A stretch of 64,000 nt of DNA from Pyrinomonadaceae bacterium (GTDB taxonomy: Bacteria > Acidobacteriota > Blastocatellia > Pyrinomonadales > Pyrinomonadaceae). Positions 1 to 8,739 of this stretch are shown piece by piece. The position numbers were made by a program, and so were the translations under genes. How positions within the stretch are numbered: position 1 is the first letter of the stretch; the number at the start of each line of letters is the position of its first letter. The DNA lies in assembly GCA_025054715.1 (NCBI GenBank), contig JANWYH010000003.1, forward strand, positions 60,781-124,780, written 5' to 3'. The notes beneath the pieces were generated by a model, which was not told the origin of the DNA, made no database searches, and was given only the letters and a program-made list of their open reading frames with translations.

Positions 1-2050
1 GCAGCCCATCGGGAGTCGCAGCACCAGCAACACCGACACCCGGTGCTGTTACATCTGGTTTTATCTGCCTATAATTTGCTGTCGGATGATCATTTGGTCC
101 CCGAGAACTAAAACTTGCCATTTCAGAGGTAAACGCAGGAAGAGAAACTGAGTTAGCGATTCTTATCGGACGAAATGAAACAGCTCCATTCGCTGGATTT
201 GGAGCCGGACCTGGACTATTGTCTTCACCGTCAAGCAACATATCTATCAAGGTGTCTGCATCGGCAGTTCCTATTGTATAGGTTGGTCTTCCCCCGATAA
301 CTTGAACAGCTGTAGCTGATTGAACATTGCTTATGAGAAGAATAGCAGCAGGATTTTGGGTCGAAACAAGATTCGCAGCTTGAGCGAATGTTCCTGTAAA
401 CCTTACCAAGGCAATTCTGTTTTGAACAGATGCTGGAACCACTGGCACACCAGTAGTTAGATCAACATACACATAATGAGCGGAAACAGAGCCCTGTGGA
501 ATGTCACCGCCACCTGCTACCGAAAACACCTTGATTCCTATAGGATTATAAGCGGTGTTCGCGTTGGAAGCTGGTCCATACTCCGGCGAAGGACCGGCAC
601 CTACAGTACCTAAATTGCAAGTTGCGGGTCGAGAACCGCCACCATCGCAGATTTCGCCAGGAACCTGTCCTGTTAACAAAACGTCACTTCCGGAAGTAGA
701 ACCTGGATGAAGGCTTGCAGCAACTGCAATTGCCATAGTTGCCGCTGCTGGAGCACCTACGGTTCCAGCTCCAGGGCCTGAGTTTCCTGCCGAAGCAACA
801 ACTATAGTGCCATTTAATGCTGCATTGTTTGCAGCAACAGAAGAAGCTCCCGAAGCGCTGCCAGCCGTATCACCAAGAGAAAGATTTATAACATCTGCCA
901 CTGGCTTAGCAACAGGAACCGGTCCAGTATCACCAGAAGCTACCAATGTGTAAGGCGAAGCTGCATCTTCCATCGCAAGCTCGATATCCCCGAGACAATT
1001 CGGCCCAGGTCCGCAGACTTTATAAGACATAATCCTAGCTTGTGGTGCTGTTCCAAGATACTCTTCACCACTAACGGTTGGACCTACCCCGTTCCCGTCT
1101 CTTCCAATTCCATAACCCGGATTCGGCGGCGTGTTACCATCAACGCTGAATCCAGCAGCACAGGCAGCTACTAAAGTGCCATGCCCAAAATCATCCGTCG
1201 GATCACCCGGCGATGATAAAGCATAATAGTAAATAACCTTTCGGTTGTCTCCCGACCTAGCAGGATTACCAGATACTCTAGGTAATGCAGTTGAATCCCC
1301 TGTTCCACCAAACATCGGATGACGCCAATCCACCCCAGAATCTATAATTGCTATGTTTATACCTTGCCCTTCATAACCATCAATAGCGGAAGTGCGTGGG
1401 TTTTCAGGATGACCAGTAACTGGAAATGGGGTAAGTTCAGGTGTCTGCCCAAAAACAGCCAAACGACGATCACTTGGTGAAGGCTGTGTTCCCAAACTAT
1501 AATCAATTGCTTTAGCATCCATGAACTTGGTCTGTTCTATTTCGTAAATGGCAGAAACTTCAGGTTGTTCTCTTAGTAACTTAAGATCATCATCCGCTAC
1601 GTAAGCCACAAATCCGTTCATCAAGTAAGTAAAGCGATATTCAACTCGCCTGATTGAACCGTCTATCTGCCTTGCATAATTTACTCGCATTCTTGCTCGT
1701 ATGCCTCTATCGGCAAGCGATTCAAGGAAATCATCCTGCCTGTTTACCAGTTGAACTGCATAATTAGCTAGCTTCTGAAAAGCATCTTGTCCATCTTTGA
1801 TTGATTCTCGAAATTGTTTTAGTGCTACTGGATCGTCTTTTAGCAAAACAATCACGGGTGTAGCCTTTCCACCAACGCTCTTACGAAACTCTATCAAGTC
1901 TTCTGGCTCGGAGTATTTTACGATCTCTTCATCTTTCTGCTCTATTTCGTCTTGAGCCGAAGAAAACATCTGGAAATACCATCCCACTGCAATAACCGCG
2001 AGCAGGATTAAGATAAAAGCAAAGCTTTTTCTTTTTAAACTCTTCATCAT
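1..2050 (-). CDS. Secreted S8 (subtilisin-like) serine peptidase, C-terminus outside window
   Basis: Reading on the minus strand from the ATG at 2050, the frame stays open to the window edge, so about 683 residues are visible and the 3' end is missing. An N-terminal signal/anchor (MKSLKRKSFAFILILL) precedes a long prodomain of about 220 residues. The catalytic Asp sits in IAIIDSGVDWRHP (near residue 235) and the catalytic His in DDFGHGTLVA (near 290). The oxyanion region follows (SAGNSGPGAG). A PA-like insertion lies around residues 450-590, and the sequence runs out in SSRGP...DVTAPG just before the expected GTS-Ser motif. The catalytic Ser is therefore not seen. It is probably an exported protease. 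A second Met one codon downstream (2047) is an equally possible start. It is transcribed divergently from the zinc-ribbon gene at 2235. Confidence 0.9.
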   Translation of the reverse strand, partial: MMKSLKRKSFAFILILLAVIAVGWYFQMFSSAQDEIEQKDEEIVKYSEPEDLIEFRKSVGGKATPVIVLLKDDPVALKQFRESIKDGQDAFQKLANYAVQLVNRQDDFLESLADRGIRARMRVNYARQIDGSIRRVEYRFTYLMNGFVAYVADDDLKLLREQPEVSAIYEIEQTKFMDAKAIDYSLGTQPSPSDRRLAVFGQTPELTPFPVTGHPENPRTSAIDGYEGQGINIAIIDSGVDWRHPMFGGTGDSTALPRVSGNPARSGDNRKVIYYYALSSPGDPTDDFGHGTLVAACAAGFSVDGNTPPNPGYGIGRDGNGVGPTVSGEEYLGTAPQARIMSYKVCGPGPNCLGDIELAMEDAASPYTLVASGDTGPVPVAKPVADVINLSLGDTAGSASGASSVAANNAALNGTIVVASAGNSGPGAGTVGAPAAATMAIAVAASLHPGSTSGSDVLLTGQVPGEICDGGGSRPATCNLGTVGAGPSPEYGPASNANTAYNPIGIKVFSVAGGGDIPQGSVSAHYVYVDLTTGVPVVPASVQNRIALVRFTGTFAQAANLVSTQNPAAILLISNVQSATAVQVIGGRPTYTIGTADADTLIDMLLDGEDNSPGPAPNPANGAVSFRPIRIANSVSLPAFTSEMASFSSRGPNDHPTANYRQIKPDVTAPGVGVAGAATPDGL

Positions 2051-2125
2051 TAAACACCCCCAAATAATGCAGAATAATTACCTACCATCGAAAACAAGCA
2101 AAATGATTCCCTTTATGATTACAAT

Positions 2126-2186
2126 CAAGTTAACTCAAGACACTTGAGAAAAACTTGAATACACTTGAGAAAAACTTGGAGACAAG
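2126..2186. promoter_or_regulatory. Array of seven CAAG/CTTG boxes between divergent genes
   Basis: CAAG occurs at 2126, 2136 and 2183 and CTTG at 2143, 2154, 2164 and 2175. The four CTTG boxes are 11, 10 and 11 bases apart, so they fall on one helix face. The unit ACACTTGAGAAAAACTTG is perfectly repeated at 2140-2157 and 2161-2178 with a 21-base period. The array ends 14 bases upstream of the -35 box of the plus-strand promoter. It looks like a multi-site operator; the binding protein is unknown. Confidence 0.5.
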
Positions 2187-2199
2187 TATCGAAGAAACC

Positions 2200-2228
2200 T
2201 TGTAAGACTTTTTATCGTATCTTAAAAT
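2200..2228 (+). promoter_or_regulatory. Sigma-70-type promoter, predicted leaderless
   Basis: TTGTAA (2200-2205), a 17-base spacer and TAAAAT (2223-2228). The predicted transcription start falls at about 2235, which is the ATG of the next gene. No Shine-Dalgarno is present, so the mRNA is probably leaderless. Confidence 0.5.
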
Positions 2229-2234
2229 TGCAAA

Positions 2235-2663
2235 ATGATTCGGTGTAAAAATTGCGGAAACATTGACTACCAAGATAATAGATTTTGCACAAATTGCGGG
2301 CATAATTTTGAATCTGCAGACTTCGTTCCGCCACCCCCACACATTTGGAAAACAACTGAAGAAAATTTTTTAACTTCAGAAAAAGAAAATCCAAGAAAAG
2401 TCCAAAATTCTGCAAGAACGACATTTTTAGAAAGCGCAAATTACAACCAAAACACACCTCCTGCCTTCCAGCCTGCAAACTACTGCTGGCGATGTCAAAA
2501 ACATGTTTTTCCTATTATTGACAAAAAAATTTCCACGGCAGGTTGGGTAGTTTTTGCTATTTTACTAATTGCCTTTTTCCCGCTGTTTTGGATAGGCTTT
2601 CTGATAAAAGAAGAAGTTAGGTATTGTCCATATTGTTATTTGCAGATATCCCATCATTTATAG
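2235..2663 (+). CDS. Zinc-ribbon membrane protein, function unknown
   Basis: 142 residues. The N-terminus has a zinc ribbon, CKNCG...CTNCG (Cys at about 4, 7, 18 and 21), followed by a low-complexity linker. A second possible metal site is formed by CWRC (near 84) and CPYC near the C-terminus. Between them is a single hydrophobic segment (about 104-125, AGWVVFAILLIAFFPLFWIG). The likely topology is a cytoplasmic ribbon plus one membrane span. No enzymatic motif is visible and the partner is unknown. The 3' end overlaps the convergent VWFA gene by 10 bases. The start coincides with the predicted transcription start. Confidence 0.75.
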   Translation: MIRCKNCGNIDYQDNRFCTNCGHNFESADFVPPPPHIWKTTEENFLTSEKENPRKVQNSARTTFLESANYNQNTPPAFQPANYCWRCQKHVFPIIDKKISTAGWVVFAILLIAFFPLFWIGFLIKEEVRYCPYCYLQISHHL

Positions 2664-3580
2664 TAATAGCCTTTCGGGTGCTCTATTTTGATCTCTGGGT
2701 TAGTAGCTTTGATCTCAACACGATAGTATCCTTTCTTCATGTTGGTAGAAAGATAGGTTAGAACGAGCTGTCGGTCAAGAAAAAGTGCTAGCTCCCGTAA
2801 AAATGGCGAAAAACTAACCGGCATTGAAAGCCCAGTAAAAAGGGATTTCCCACCAGTTTCTTCGGAAAGTTTTATTAACACGCTCTGAGCGTTTAGAATT
2901 TGTTTACTACCAAGCCTCTCGCTTAGATTACTCGCAGCATAAAAAGCATAGACGGCAACCCCTCTCTGTTGCGCCGCCTTTATCGCCTTGTCCAAATCAA
3001 GGCTCTGCAAAGAGAAACTGGTTATTAGCGATGAATCTATTCCGTCAGAAACTAAAAGAATCGCTCTTCTACCAGAAGGCAAAGAATCAAATCTTTTAAT
3101 TACCTCTCTCAACGATTGGAAAATGTTATTTGCCGTAGGTATTTGACTTGAAGAAACTAAAGACAAAGCTTTCGATGCCTTCTCTAGATCATCTGTAAAT
3201 TTTTGTCTTACCAAAACATTTCCGCCCCTTATATAAGCAACCATTACACGGGAACCGCTAGGAAGTCTTCTTATAAACTCACGTATGGTTTTAAGCTCAA
3301 GATTAACGGCCGAAGAAAGATCATCTTGAATTAAAATCGCAAGTGAAAGAGGAGACTCATTTGCGCCACGAATAGAAATTATCTGTTGCTCCTGCCCATT
3401 TTCTTTAACTATGATCTCTCCAGCTTCAATTACCTCCTCAAGCTCCTTCTCCCTTATCTCCTGCTTAGAAAGAACAGTAATGGGTATTGTAACTACGCGA
3501 ATTCGCTGATTAGATCTCGACTCTTGCGCAAAAACAGAAATCGAACACAGAAAAAAAACTATTGCTACACGAAATCTCAT
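2654..3580 (-). CDS. Exported VWFA-domain protein of the acidobacterial type
   Basis: 308 residues with a signal peptide (MRFRVAIVFFLCSISVFAQ). The order of parts matches the acidobacterial VWFA-related family (TIGR03436-like): an N-terminal beta-rich part ending in GQEQQIISI, then a von Willebrand A fold from about residue 75. The usual MIDAS DxSxS is altered to QDDLSS, while DGIDSS later supplies a second acidic loop. It is probably periplasmic or secreted and involved in protein binding; its ligand is unknown. No Shine-Dalgarno is evident. This family is common in Acidobacteriota and is one reason for the taxonomic guess. Confidence 0.85.
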   Translation of the reverse strand: MRFRVAIVFFLCSISVFAQESRSNQRIRVVTIPITVLSKQEIREKELEEVIEAGEIIVKENGQEQQIISIRGANESPLSLAILIQDDLSSAVNLELKTIREFIRRLPSGSRVMVAYIRGGNVLVRQKFTDDLEKASKALSLVSSSQIPTANNIFQSLREVIKRFDSLPSGRRAILLVSDGIDSSLITSFSLQSLDLDKAIKAAQQRGVAVYAFYAASNLSERLGSKQILNAQSVLIKLSEETGGKSLFTGLSMPVSFSPFLRELALFLDRQLVLTYLSTNMKKGYYRVEIKATNPEIKIEHPKGYYYK

Positions 3581-3634
3581 CTAAGCAAACCGAGTTAATA
3601 ATACCAGAAATATCCATGCAAGTCATCCTAGATA

Positions 3635-3662
3635 AACCTGACAAAATTTTGTAAATTAGAAT
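3635..3662 (+). promoter_or_regulatory. Promoter of the coiled-coil membrane gene, predicted leaderless
   Basis: CTGACA (3635-3640), a 16-base spacer and TAGAAT (3657-3662). The ATG at 3668 begins 5 bases after the -10 box, so the transcript would start at or next to the start codon. Confidence 0.4.
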
Positions 3663-3667
3663 TAGCC

Positions 3668-4444
3668 ATGACAGAGATTCAAAAATACGAAGTCACCAAC
3701 AAAGACATTGTAAAAGATAAAGTTCTAAAGCATCTGTCATGGACAACCCCTTTCTTGTTTTCCTTACCGCCCGCCATTTTACTCTTCATAGTCGGCCTTT
3801 TCAGCTCGAATCCTGGTTCGGTAATGTTCTTTTTCTTACTTGCTTTAATTTCCCTAGTTGCAGGCTTTTTCTTAGGATTAGCAGCTTCGTTTTCAATTCT
3901 CTATTACCGCTCTAAGTGGTTACATCAGTTAAGAGAAAAAATAGCAGCTGATGGTATTAAACCTAAAGAAATCGAATGGTTCAAGTCTGAACTTACATCA
4001 GCCGAAAGAAAAGCTCTAGAAGAGATTCAATCAAAAGATAAAGTTTTAGCTGATGCCTACCGAGAAATGCTCGCTTCGCGCCTTACCGCTTCGAGAATAA
4101 TAAAAAAAGCTAAGCAACAAATGTCTGAACTTCAACGGCGCATTCAGAAACTGGAATTTTCCAAATCGGAAAAGGCAAAAGAACTTATTGAAGAGCTCAA
4201 GCAAGATAAACAAAAACTCGAAACATTAAAAACACAAGCAGAGCAAACGCTTGAAGAGGCAAAACTGAAGCTTCAGATGATAGAAGCAGCAAATTACAGA
4301 GATCAGAAGCTTGCCGATCTGGAACTCAATGTTGTAAAACTCTCTGCAATGACAAGCCAATTACCAATAGCCCTTGAAGCCATAAGAATACAAGAACAGC
4401 TCCGCCGACAACTCGAAGAAGAAACATCAAGGTTACTCAGCTAA
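3668..4444 (+). CDS. Inner-membrane protein with long C-terminal coiled coil, function unknown
   Basis: 258 residues. Two adjacent hydrophobic segments lie at about 28-48 and 52-80. They are followed by a highly charged region (about 85-255) rich in Glu, Lys and Gln with heptad-like Leu spacing, for example in KLETLKTQAEQTLEEAKLKL, indicating a long helical coiled coil. No catalytic motif is seen. The architecture suggests a membrane-anchored scaffold. It stands alone upstream of thiG with a 45-base gap. It has no clear family name. Confidence 0.8.
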   Translation: MTEIQKYEVTNKDIVKDKVLKHLSWTTPFLFSLPPAILLFIVGLFSSNPGSVMFFFLLALISLVAGFFLGLAASFSILYYRSKWLHQLREKIAADGIKPKEIEWFKSELTSAERKALEEIQSKDKVLADAYREMLASRLTASRIIKKAKQQMSELQRRIQKLEFSKSEKAKELIEELKQDKQKLETLKTQAEQTLEEAKLKLQMIEAANYRDQKLADLELNVVKLSAMTSQLPIALEAIRIQEQLRRQLEEETSRLLS

Positions 4445-4489
4445 AATTTTTTCCGTAAAAAAATTGTTGTAAACTCAAATTAGATACTT

Positions 4490-5260
4490 ATGGAAGACAC
4501 CTTTACTATTGCGGGAAAAACCTTCAAATCCCGCCTTATCATCGGTACAGGCAAATACCGCTCATACGAGCAAATGCAAGCAGCTCACCGAGCGTCTGGT
4601 GCAGAAATGGTAACCGTAGCAGTTAATCGAGTGCCGTTAGACCGAAAGGTCGAGTCCTTTCTGGACTATCTACTGCCAGAAATGCAAATCTTACCGAACA
4701 CAGCGGGATGTTACGACGCCGAACATGCTATACGAACGGCACGACTTGCAAGAGAGGCCCTAGGAACAAATTGGATTAAATTAGAAGTCATCGGTGATAA
4801 GACTACGCTTTTACCAGACAATGAACAAACTGTCCAAGCAGCACGCATTCTTGTTAAAGAAGGCTTTGTAGTTTTGCCTTATTTTAGCGATGACTTAGTG
4901 GTTGCAAAAAAGCTTCTAGATGCAGGTTGTCCTGCAATTATGCCTTTAGCAGCACCGATTGGCTCAGGTATGGGTGTGCAAAACCCATTAAATTTACGTA
5001 TAATGCGAGAGCAACTTCCTGATGCAATCATAATCGTTGATGCTGGAGTTGGAACTGCCTCGGATGCCGCTATAGCAATGGAACTCGGTGCTGACGCTGT
5101 TTTGATGAACACGGCAATAGCTGAAGCCAAAGACCCTGAAAAAATGGCAAAGGCCATGAAACTTGCTATTGAAGCCGGTAGACTCGCTTATTTGGCAGGA
5201 AGGATGCCAAAAAGAATGTACGCCAGCGCCTCTAGCCCAATAGAAGGTGCAATAAGATAA
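4490..5260 (+). CDS. thiG: Thiazole synthase ThiG
   Basis: 256 residues, full length for ThiG. It forms the thiazole ring of thiamine from deoxyxylulose phosphate, dehydroglycine/iminoglycine and ThiS thiocarboxylate. The Schiff-base lysine lies in WIKLEVIGD (about residue 101). The phosphate-binding loops of the TIM barrel are visible as PIGSG and [11 protein letters not shown], and the end of the barrel has [12 protein letters not shown]. It is first in the plus-strand run, 3 bases upstream of the cytochrome gene. ThiS, ThiF, ThiH/ThiO and ThiC are not in this window, so the gene is separated from the rest of its pathway. Confidence 0.95.
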   Translation: MEDTFTIAGKTFKSRLIIGTGKYRSYEQMQAAHRASGAEMVTVAVNRVPLDRKVESFLDYLLPEMQILPNTAGCYDAEHAIRTARLAREALGTNWIKLEVIGDKTTLLPDNEQTVQAARILVKEGFVVLPYFSDDLVVAKKLLDAGCPAIMPLAAPIGSGMGVQNPLNLRIMREQLPDAIIIVDAGVGTASDAAIAMELGADAVLMNTAIAEAKDPEKMAKAMKLAIEAGRLAYLAGRMPKRMYASASSPIEGAIR

Positions 5261-5263
5261 GGT

Positions 5264-5638
5264 ATGAAGCTCACAAGGTCAAAGCTTAAGTGGCTCTTCA
5301 TAGCAAAAGCTGTAGCTTTATTTGTTTTTGCATGTAATACGGAAAAACCTAAGTCACGTGGCATAAAAATATCGGATGCAAAAACTTACGAGGCTTCCCT
5401 ATATCGTCAAAACTGTGCCGTATGCCACGGTGCCGAAGCTTACGGAAAAGAAATTGACGGAAAAATGGTTCCGTCACTTCGTTTCGGCGATATTGAAAAA
5501 AGAAGTGAAGAAGAAATCTTCAATCAGATTGCATACGGTAAAAACCCAATGCCATCGTTCAAAGGACAACTAACGGACGAAGAAATTTGGCGTTTAGTTA
5601 AATTCATTCGTCGTGATCTTCAAGGAAAAACAAATTAA
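5264..5638 (+). CDS. Lipoprotein class I c-type cytochrome
   Basis: 124 residues. The N-terminal hydrophobic segment ends in VFAC, a plausible lipobox with the lipidated Cys near residue 24. One haem-binding CAVCH motif follows near residue 50, and the distal Met ligand is likely in NPMPSF near residue 105. The size and spacing fit a small monohaem cytochrome c (cytochrome_CBB3/c6 fold) anchored on the periplasmic face of a membrane. It could act as an electron shuttle, but its redox partners are not encoded nearby. It starts 3 bases after thiG and is followed 9 bases later by the epimerase, so it is probably co-transcribed. Confidence 0.88.
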   Translation: MKLTRSKLKWLFIAKAVALFVFACNTEKPKSRGIKISDAKTYEASLYRQNCAVCHGAEAYGKEIDGKMVPSLRFGDIEKRSEEEIFNQIAYGKNPMPSFKGQLTDEEIWRLVKFIRRDLQGKTN

Positions 5639-5647
5639 GGAGTTTCT

Positions 5648-6541
5648 ATGAGAATCCTAATTTCCGGCGCAACAGGTCTAGTAGGGAAATCATTGATTTC
5701 AAATCTTCAAGGTCATGAGGTTTTTAAGTTAGTTCGTAAAGGGACTGGCGATAAAAATGAAATCATCTGGGATGCAGAAAGAGGTTTTTCTGAATCGGAA
5801 GAAGCTAAGCTTACAGGCTTTGACGCAGTAATAAATTTGGCAGGCGATAACGTAGCCTCGCAAAGATGGACTCCTGAAAAAAAACAAAGAATAAGGCTCA
5901 GCCGCACCTTAGGAACAAAAAATCTCGTAGAAGCTCTTAAAAGAAGAAACGTAAATCCAAAAGTGTTCATATCCGCCTCAGCTATCGGCTTTTATGGGAA
6001 TCGAGGTGATGAGGTTCTAACAGAAGAATCCTCTCCTGGAGAAGGCTTCTTCCCTGAAGTTTGTCAACAATGGGAAACCGAAGCAAAAAGAGCTGAAGAG
6101 TTAGGTTCAAGAGTTGTTTTACTTAGAATTGGTATCGTTCTTGCAAAAGAAGGTGGCGCACTGAAGAAAATGCTTTTACCCTTCCGACTGGGACTAGGTG
6201 GCGTTGTAGGAAGTGGTAATCAATGGATGTCATGGATTGCACTTGAAGACCTTATCAGAATTATTCTCTTCGTTTTAGAAAAAGATAAGATCAAAGGACC
6301 GTTTAATTGCACTTCCCCAAATCCAGTTACAAACCTAGAATTCACAAAAACGCTTGGAAAAGTCCTATCTAGACCAACCCTAATACCAGTTCCTGCTCTT
6401 GCTATAAAGTTTTTATTCGGCGAAATGGGAGAAGCTTTGCTTCTTGAAAGCACCAGAGTAATCCCAAAACGCTTGCAACAAGAAGGTTTTAAGTTTTCGC
6501 ATCCAAATCTTGAAGACGCACTAAGGAGTTTGCTCAAATGA
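5648..6541 (+). CDS. TIGR01777-type NAD(P)-dependent epimerase/oxidoreductase (SDR39U1 family)
   Basis: 297 residues, an extended short-chain dehydrogenase fold. The Rossmann motif GATGLVG lies at residues 7-13, NLAGDNVA near 70, and the active-site region SASAIGFYG, with its Tyr, near 115. The C-terminal domain has the family pattern ALLLESTRVIPKRL followed by EGFKF. This family includes E. coli YfcH; the substrate is unknown. An AAGGAG site precedes the ATG. Its stop overlaps the next start in ATGA, indicating translational coupling. Confidence 0.88.
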   Translation: MRILISGATGLVGKSLISNLQGHEVFKLVRKGTGDKNEIIWDAERGFSESEEAKLTGFDAVINLAGDNVASQRWTPEKKQRIRLSRTLGTKNLVEALKRRNVNPKVFISASAIGFYGNRGDEVLTEESSPGEGFFPEVCQQWETEAKRAEELGSRVVLLRIGIVLAKEGGALKKMLLPFRLGLGGVVGSGNQWMSWIALEDLIRIILFVLEKDKIKGPFNCTSPNPVTNLEFTKTLGKVLSRPTLIPVPALAIKFLFGEMGEALLLESTRVIPKRLQQEGFKFSHPNLEDALRSLLK

Positions 6542-7554
6542 AAGCCTATGAAATAAACGAATTCGGTATCGATTCATTGCGTATGGTTGATCGTAGCTTT
6601 CCGAAACCAGCCGAAAATCAAGTTTTGGTAAAAATGCACGCCGTTTCGTTAAATTACCGAGACTTAATGATGGTTACAGGTCGTTACAACCCAAGACTTA
6701 AAACTCCAATCATTCCTTGTTCTGACGGTGCCGGCGAGGTAGTCGAAATCGGTAGCAAAGTCACTAAATGGAAACGCGGCGATAGAGTTATGCCAGCGTT
6801 CATGCAAGGCTGGATTGACGGCGACATTGAATACAAAAAGGCAAGAACTGCCCTAGGGGGTGACCTCGATGGATGCCTCTGCGAATATGCCGTTTTCGAT
6901 GAAACGGGACTAGTCGAGATACCAGAACATCTAAGCTACGAGGAAGCCTCGACACTTCCCTGCGCCGCTCTGACTGCTTATAACGCTCTTTTCGTATCAG
7001 GAAATTTGAAATCAACAGATACAGTTTTACTTCAGGGAACTGGCGGAGTCTCAATCTTTGCACTTCAATTTGCAAAACTTGTGGGCGCAAAAGTCATAAT
7101 AACTTCATCAAGCAACGAAAAACTGCAAAGAGCAAAAAACTTAGGCGCTGACTTTTTGATAAATTACAAGGAAAATCCAGACTGGGATGAGAAGGTGCAA
7201 GAAATAACCGAGAAGCGCGGCGTTGATTGTATCGTAGAAGTCGGTGGAGCAGGAACACTACAAAAATCTCTAAAAGCCGTTCGGATGGGTGGTTACATAG
7301 CCGTAATAGGTGTTCTGGCAGGAAAAGGTGAATTTGACCCAGTAATGATTTTGATGAAAGCTGTTCGCCTTCAAGGAATTTTCGTCGGTTCTAGACAAAT
7401 GTTTGAACAAATGAACAAAATGATTGAAACACATAAGCTCAAACCCGTAATTGACAAGGTCTTTGAATTTTCGCAGGCAAAAGAAGCTTTCCGTATGATG
7501 GAAAGCGCTTCACACTTCGGAAAAATCGTTGTGAGGATAAGCCATGATAGTTGA
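6538..7554 (+). CDS. MDR-family NAD(P)-dependent alcohol dehydrogenase/quinone reductase
   Basis: 338 residues of the medium-chain dehydrogenase/reductase superfamily. The GroES-like N-terminal domain carries SLNYRDLMMVTGRY and PCSDGAGEVVEIG. The cofactor fold has GTGGVSIFALQFAKL in place of the usual AxxGGVG, and GADFLINYKENPDW. The Cys ligands of a structural zinc are absent and the catalytic zinc site is not convincing, so a zinc-independent, QOR-like reductase is likely. The substrate is unknown. It overlaps the preceding and following genes by 4 and 11 bases. Confidence 0.88.
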   Translation: MKAYEINEFGIDSLRMVDRSFPKPAENQVLVKMHAVSLNYRDLMMVTGRYNPRLKTPIIPCSDGAGEVVEIGSKVTKWKRGDRVMPAFMQGWIDGDIEYKKARTALGGDLDGCLCEYAVFDETGLVEIPEHLSYEEASTLPCAALTAYNALFVSGNLKSTDTVLLQGTGGVSIFALQFAKLVGAKVIITSSSNEKLQRAKNLGADFLINYKENPDWDEKVQEITEKRGVDCIVEVGGAGTLQKSLKAVRMGGYIAVIGVLAGKGEFDPVMILMKAVRLQGIFVGSRQMFEQMNKMIETHKLKPVIDKVFEFSQAKEAFRMMESASHFGKIVVRISHDS

Positions 7555-8179
7555 TAGAAACATCGAAGGTTACGCCACTAGTTTTACATCTCCTGAAAGC
7601 GAGATTCTTAAAAAAATTCGTCGAGAAAATGCCGAAAGAAAAGATTTCTCTATGTTGTCGGGATTTTATCAGGGGCGTATTCTAGCTTTTCTAAGTAAAC
7701 TCATCCGCCCGAGGCGAATCCTAGAAATCGGCACGTATCTTGGTTATTCAGCTCTTTGCCTTGCAGAAGGACTCGCAGAAGACGGTAAATTATTTACAAT
7801 CGATATAGACCCAACAACACACGAAAAAGCTCGGCATTACTGGGCTGAATCAAATTTTGCAGATAAGATTATCGCAATTACAGGCAATGCACTTCAAATC
7901 ATACCAACACTTGACGAAGTTTTCGATCTTGTTTTTATTGACGCAGACAAAGTCAATTACTCAAATTACTACGACGCTGTCTTTTCAAAACTCAAAATTG
8001 GCGGAATAATTTTAGCGGATAACGTTCTCTGGAGTGGTAAAGTATTAGACTTTACGAGCGACGAAGAAGCAGCGGCTTTACACAAATTTAATCAAAAAGT
8101 TCAATCAGACACTCGCACCTTCAACGTTTTGCTTACGGTGCGCGATGGTCTTATGATGATTAGAAAGGAGAAAGAATGA
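7544..8179 (+). CDS. O-methyltransferase (class I SAM-dependent, catechol/caffeoyl-CoA type)
   Basis: 211 residues. SAM-binding motif I is ILEIGTYLGYSAL (about 59-71), with an acidic loop FTIDIDP. The metal-binding motif VFIDADKVNYSNYYDA, typical of cation-dependent family 3 O-methyltransferases, lies at about residues 130-145. It ends in GLMMIRK, as usual in this family. It probably methylates a hydroxyl group on a small aromatic molecule; the substrate is not predictable. It overlaps the upstream reductase by 11 bases and the next ORF's longest form by 4. Confidence 0.9.
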   Translation: MIVDRNIEGYATSFTSPESEILKKIRRENAERKDFSMLSGFYQGRILAFLSKLIRPRRILEIGTYLGYSALCLAEGLAEDGKLFTIDIDPTTHEKARHYWAESNFADKIIAITGNALQIIPTLDEVFDLVFIDADKVNYSNYYDAVFSKLKIGGIILADNVLWSGKVLDFTSDEEAAALHKFNQKVQSDTRTFNVLLTVRDGLMMIRKEKE

Positions 8180-8193
8180 AAGGAGGACAGAAT

Positions 8194-8736
8194 ATGGAAA
8201 TCTACAAAATACCGGTCAAAACGATTGACGGCGAAGAAATAACACTCGAAAGATACAAAGGCAAAGTGCTTTTGATAGTCAACGTAGCCTCAAAATGCGG
8301 TCTAACGCCACAATATGAAGGGCTACAAAAAATTTACGAAAAATATAGCGATAAAGGCTTCGAAGTTCTAGGTTTCCCAGCAAACAACTTCTTAGGACAA
8401 GAGCCTGGTACAGAAGAAGAAATTAAACAATTCTGCACTTCGAAATACAATGTCAAGTTCCCTATGTTTTCGAAAATTTCAGTCAAAGGCGATGATCAAC
8501 ATCCACTTTATCGCTACTTGACGGAGAAAAAACCTGAAACAGATGTTCCCAGTCCGGAATTTGAAGCTAAGCTAGCCGACTACGGTCAGAGAAAAGAAAA
8601 ACCTAACGATATTCTCTGGAACTTTGAAAAATTCCTGATAAGCAAAAACGGCGAAATAGTGGCAAGATTCGCTCCTGCCATTACTCCTGAAGATGAGAGA
8701 TTGACAAGTAGAATCGAGCAAGAACTTAGCTCTTGA
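8194..8736 (+). CDS. Glutathione peroxidase family thiol peroxidase
   Basis: 180 residues from the ATG at 8194. This start is chosen because AGGAGG (8181-8186) lies 7 bases before it; a longer reading from 8176 would begin inside the upstream stop. The family signature NVASKCG carries the peroxidatic residue as Cys rather than selenocysteine. The conserved Gln in the FPANNFLGQEPG loop and the WNFEKFL motif with Trp and Asn complete the catalytic tetrad. Non-animal members usually use thioredoxin as reductant, and a thioredoxin is encoded 1 kb downstream. It probably reduces hydroperoxides in the cytoplasm. Confidence 0.93.
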   Translation: MEIYKIPVKTIDGEEITLERYKGKVLLIVNVASKCGLTPQYEGLQKIYEKYSDKGFEVLGFPANNFLGQEPGTEEEIKQFCTSKYNVKFPMFSKISVKGDDQHPLYRYLTEKKPETDVPSPEFEAKLADYGQRKEKPNDILWNFEKFLISKNGEIVARFAPAITPEDERLTSRIEQELSS

Positions 8737-8739
8737 TTT

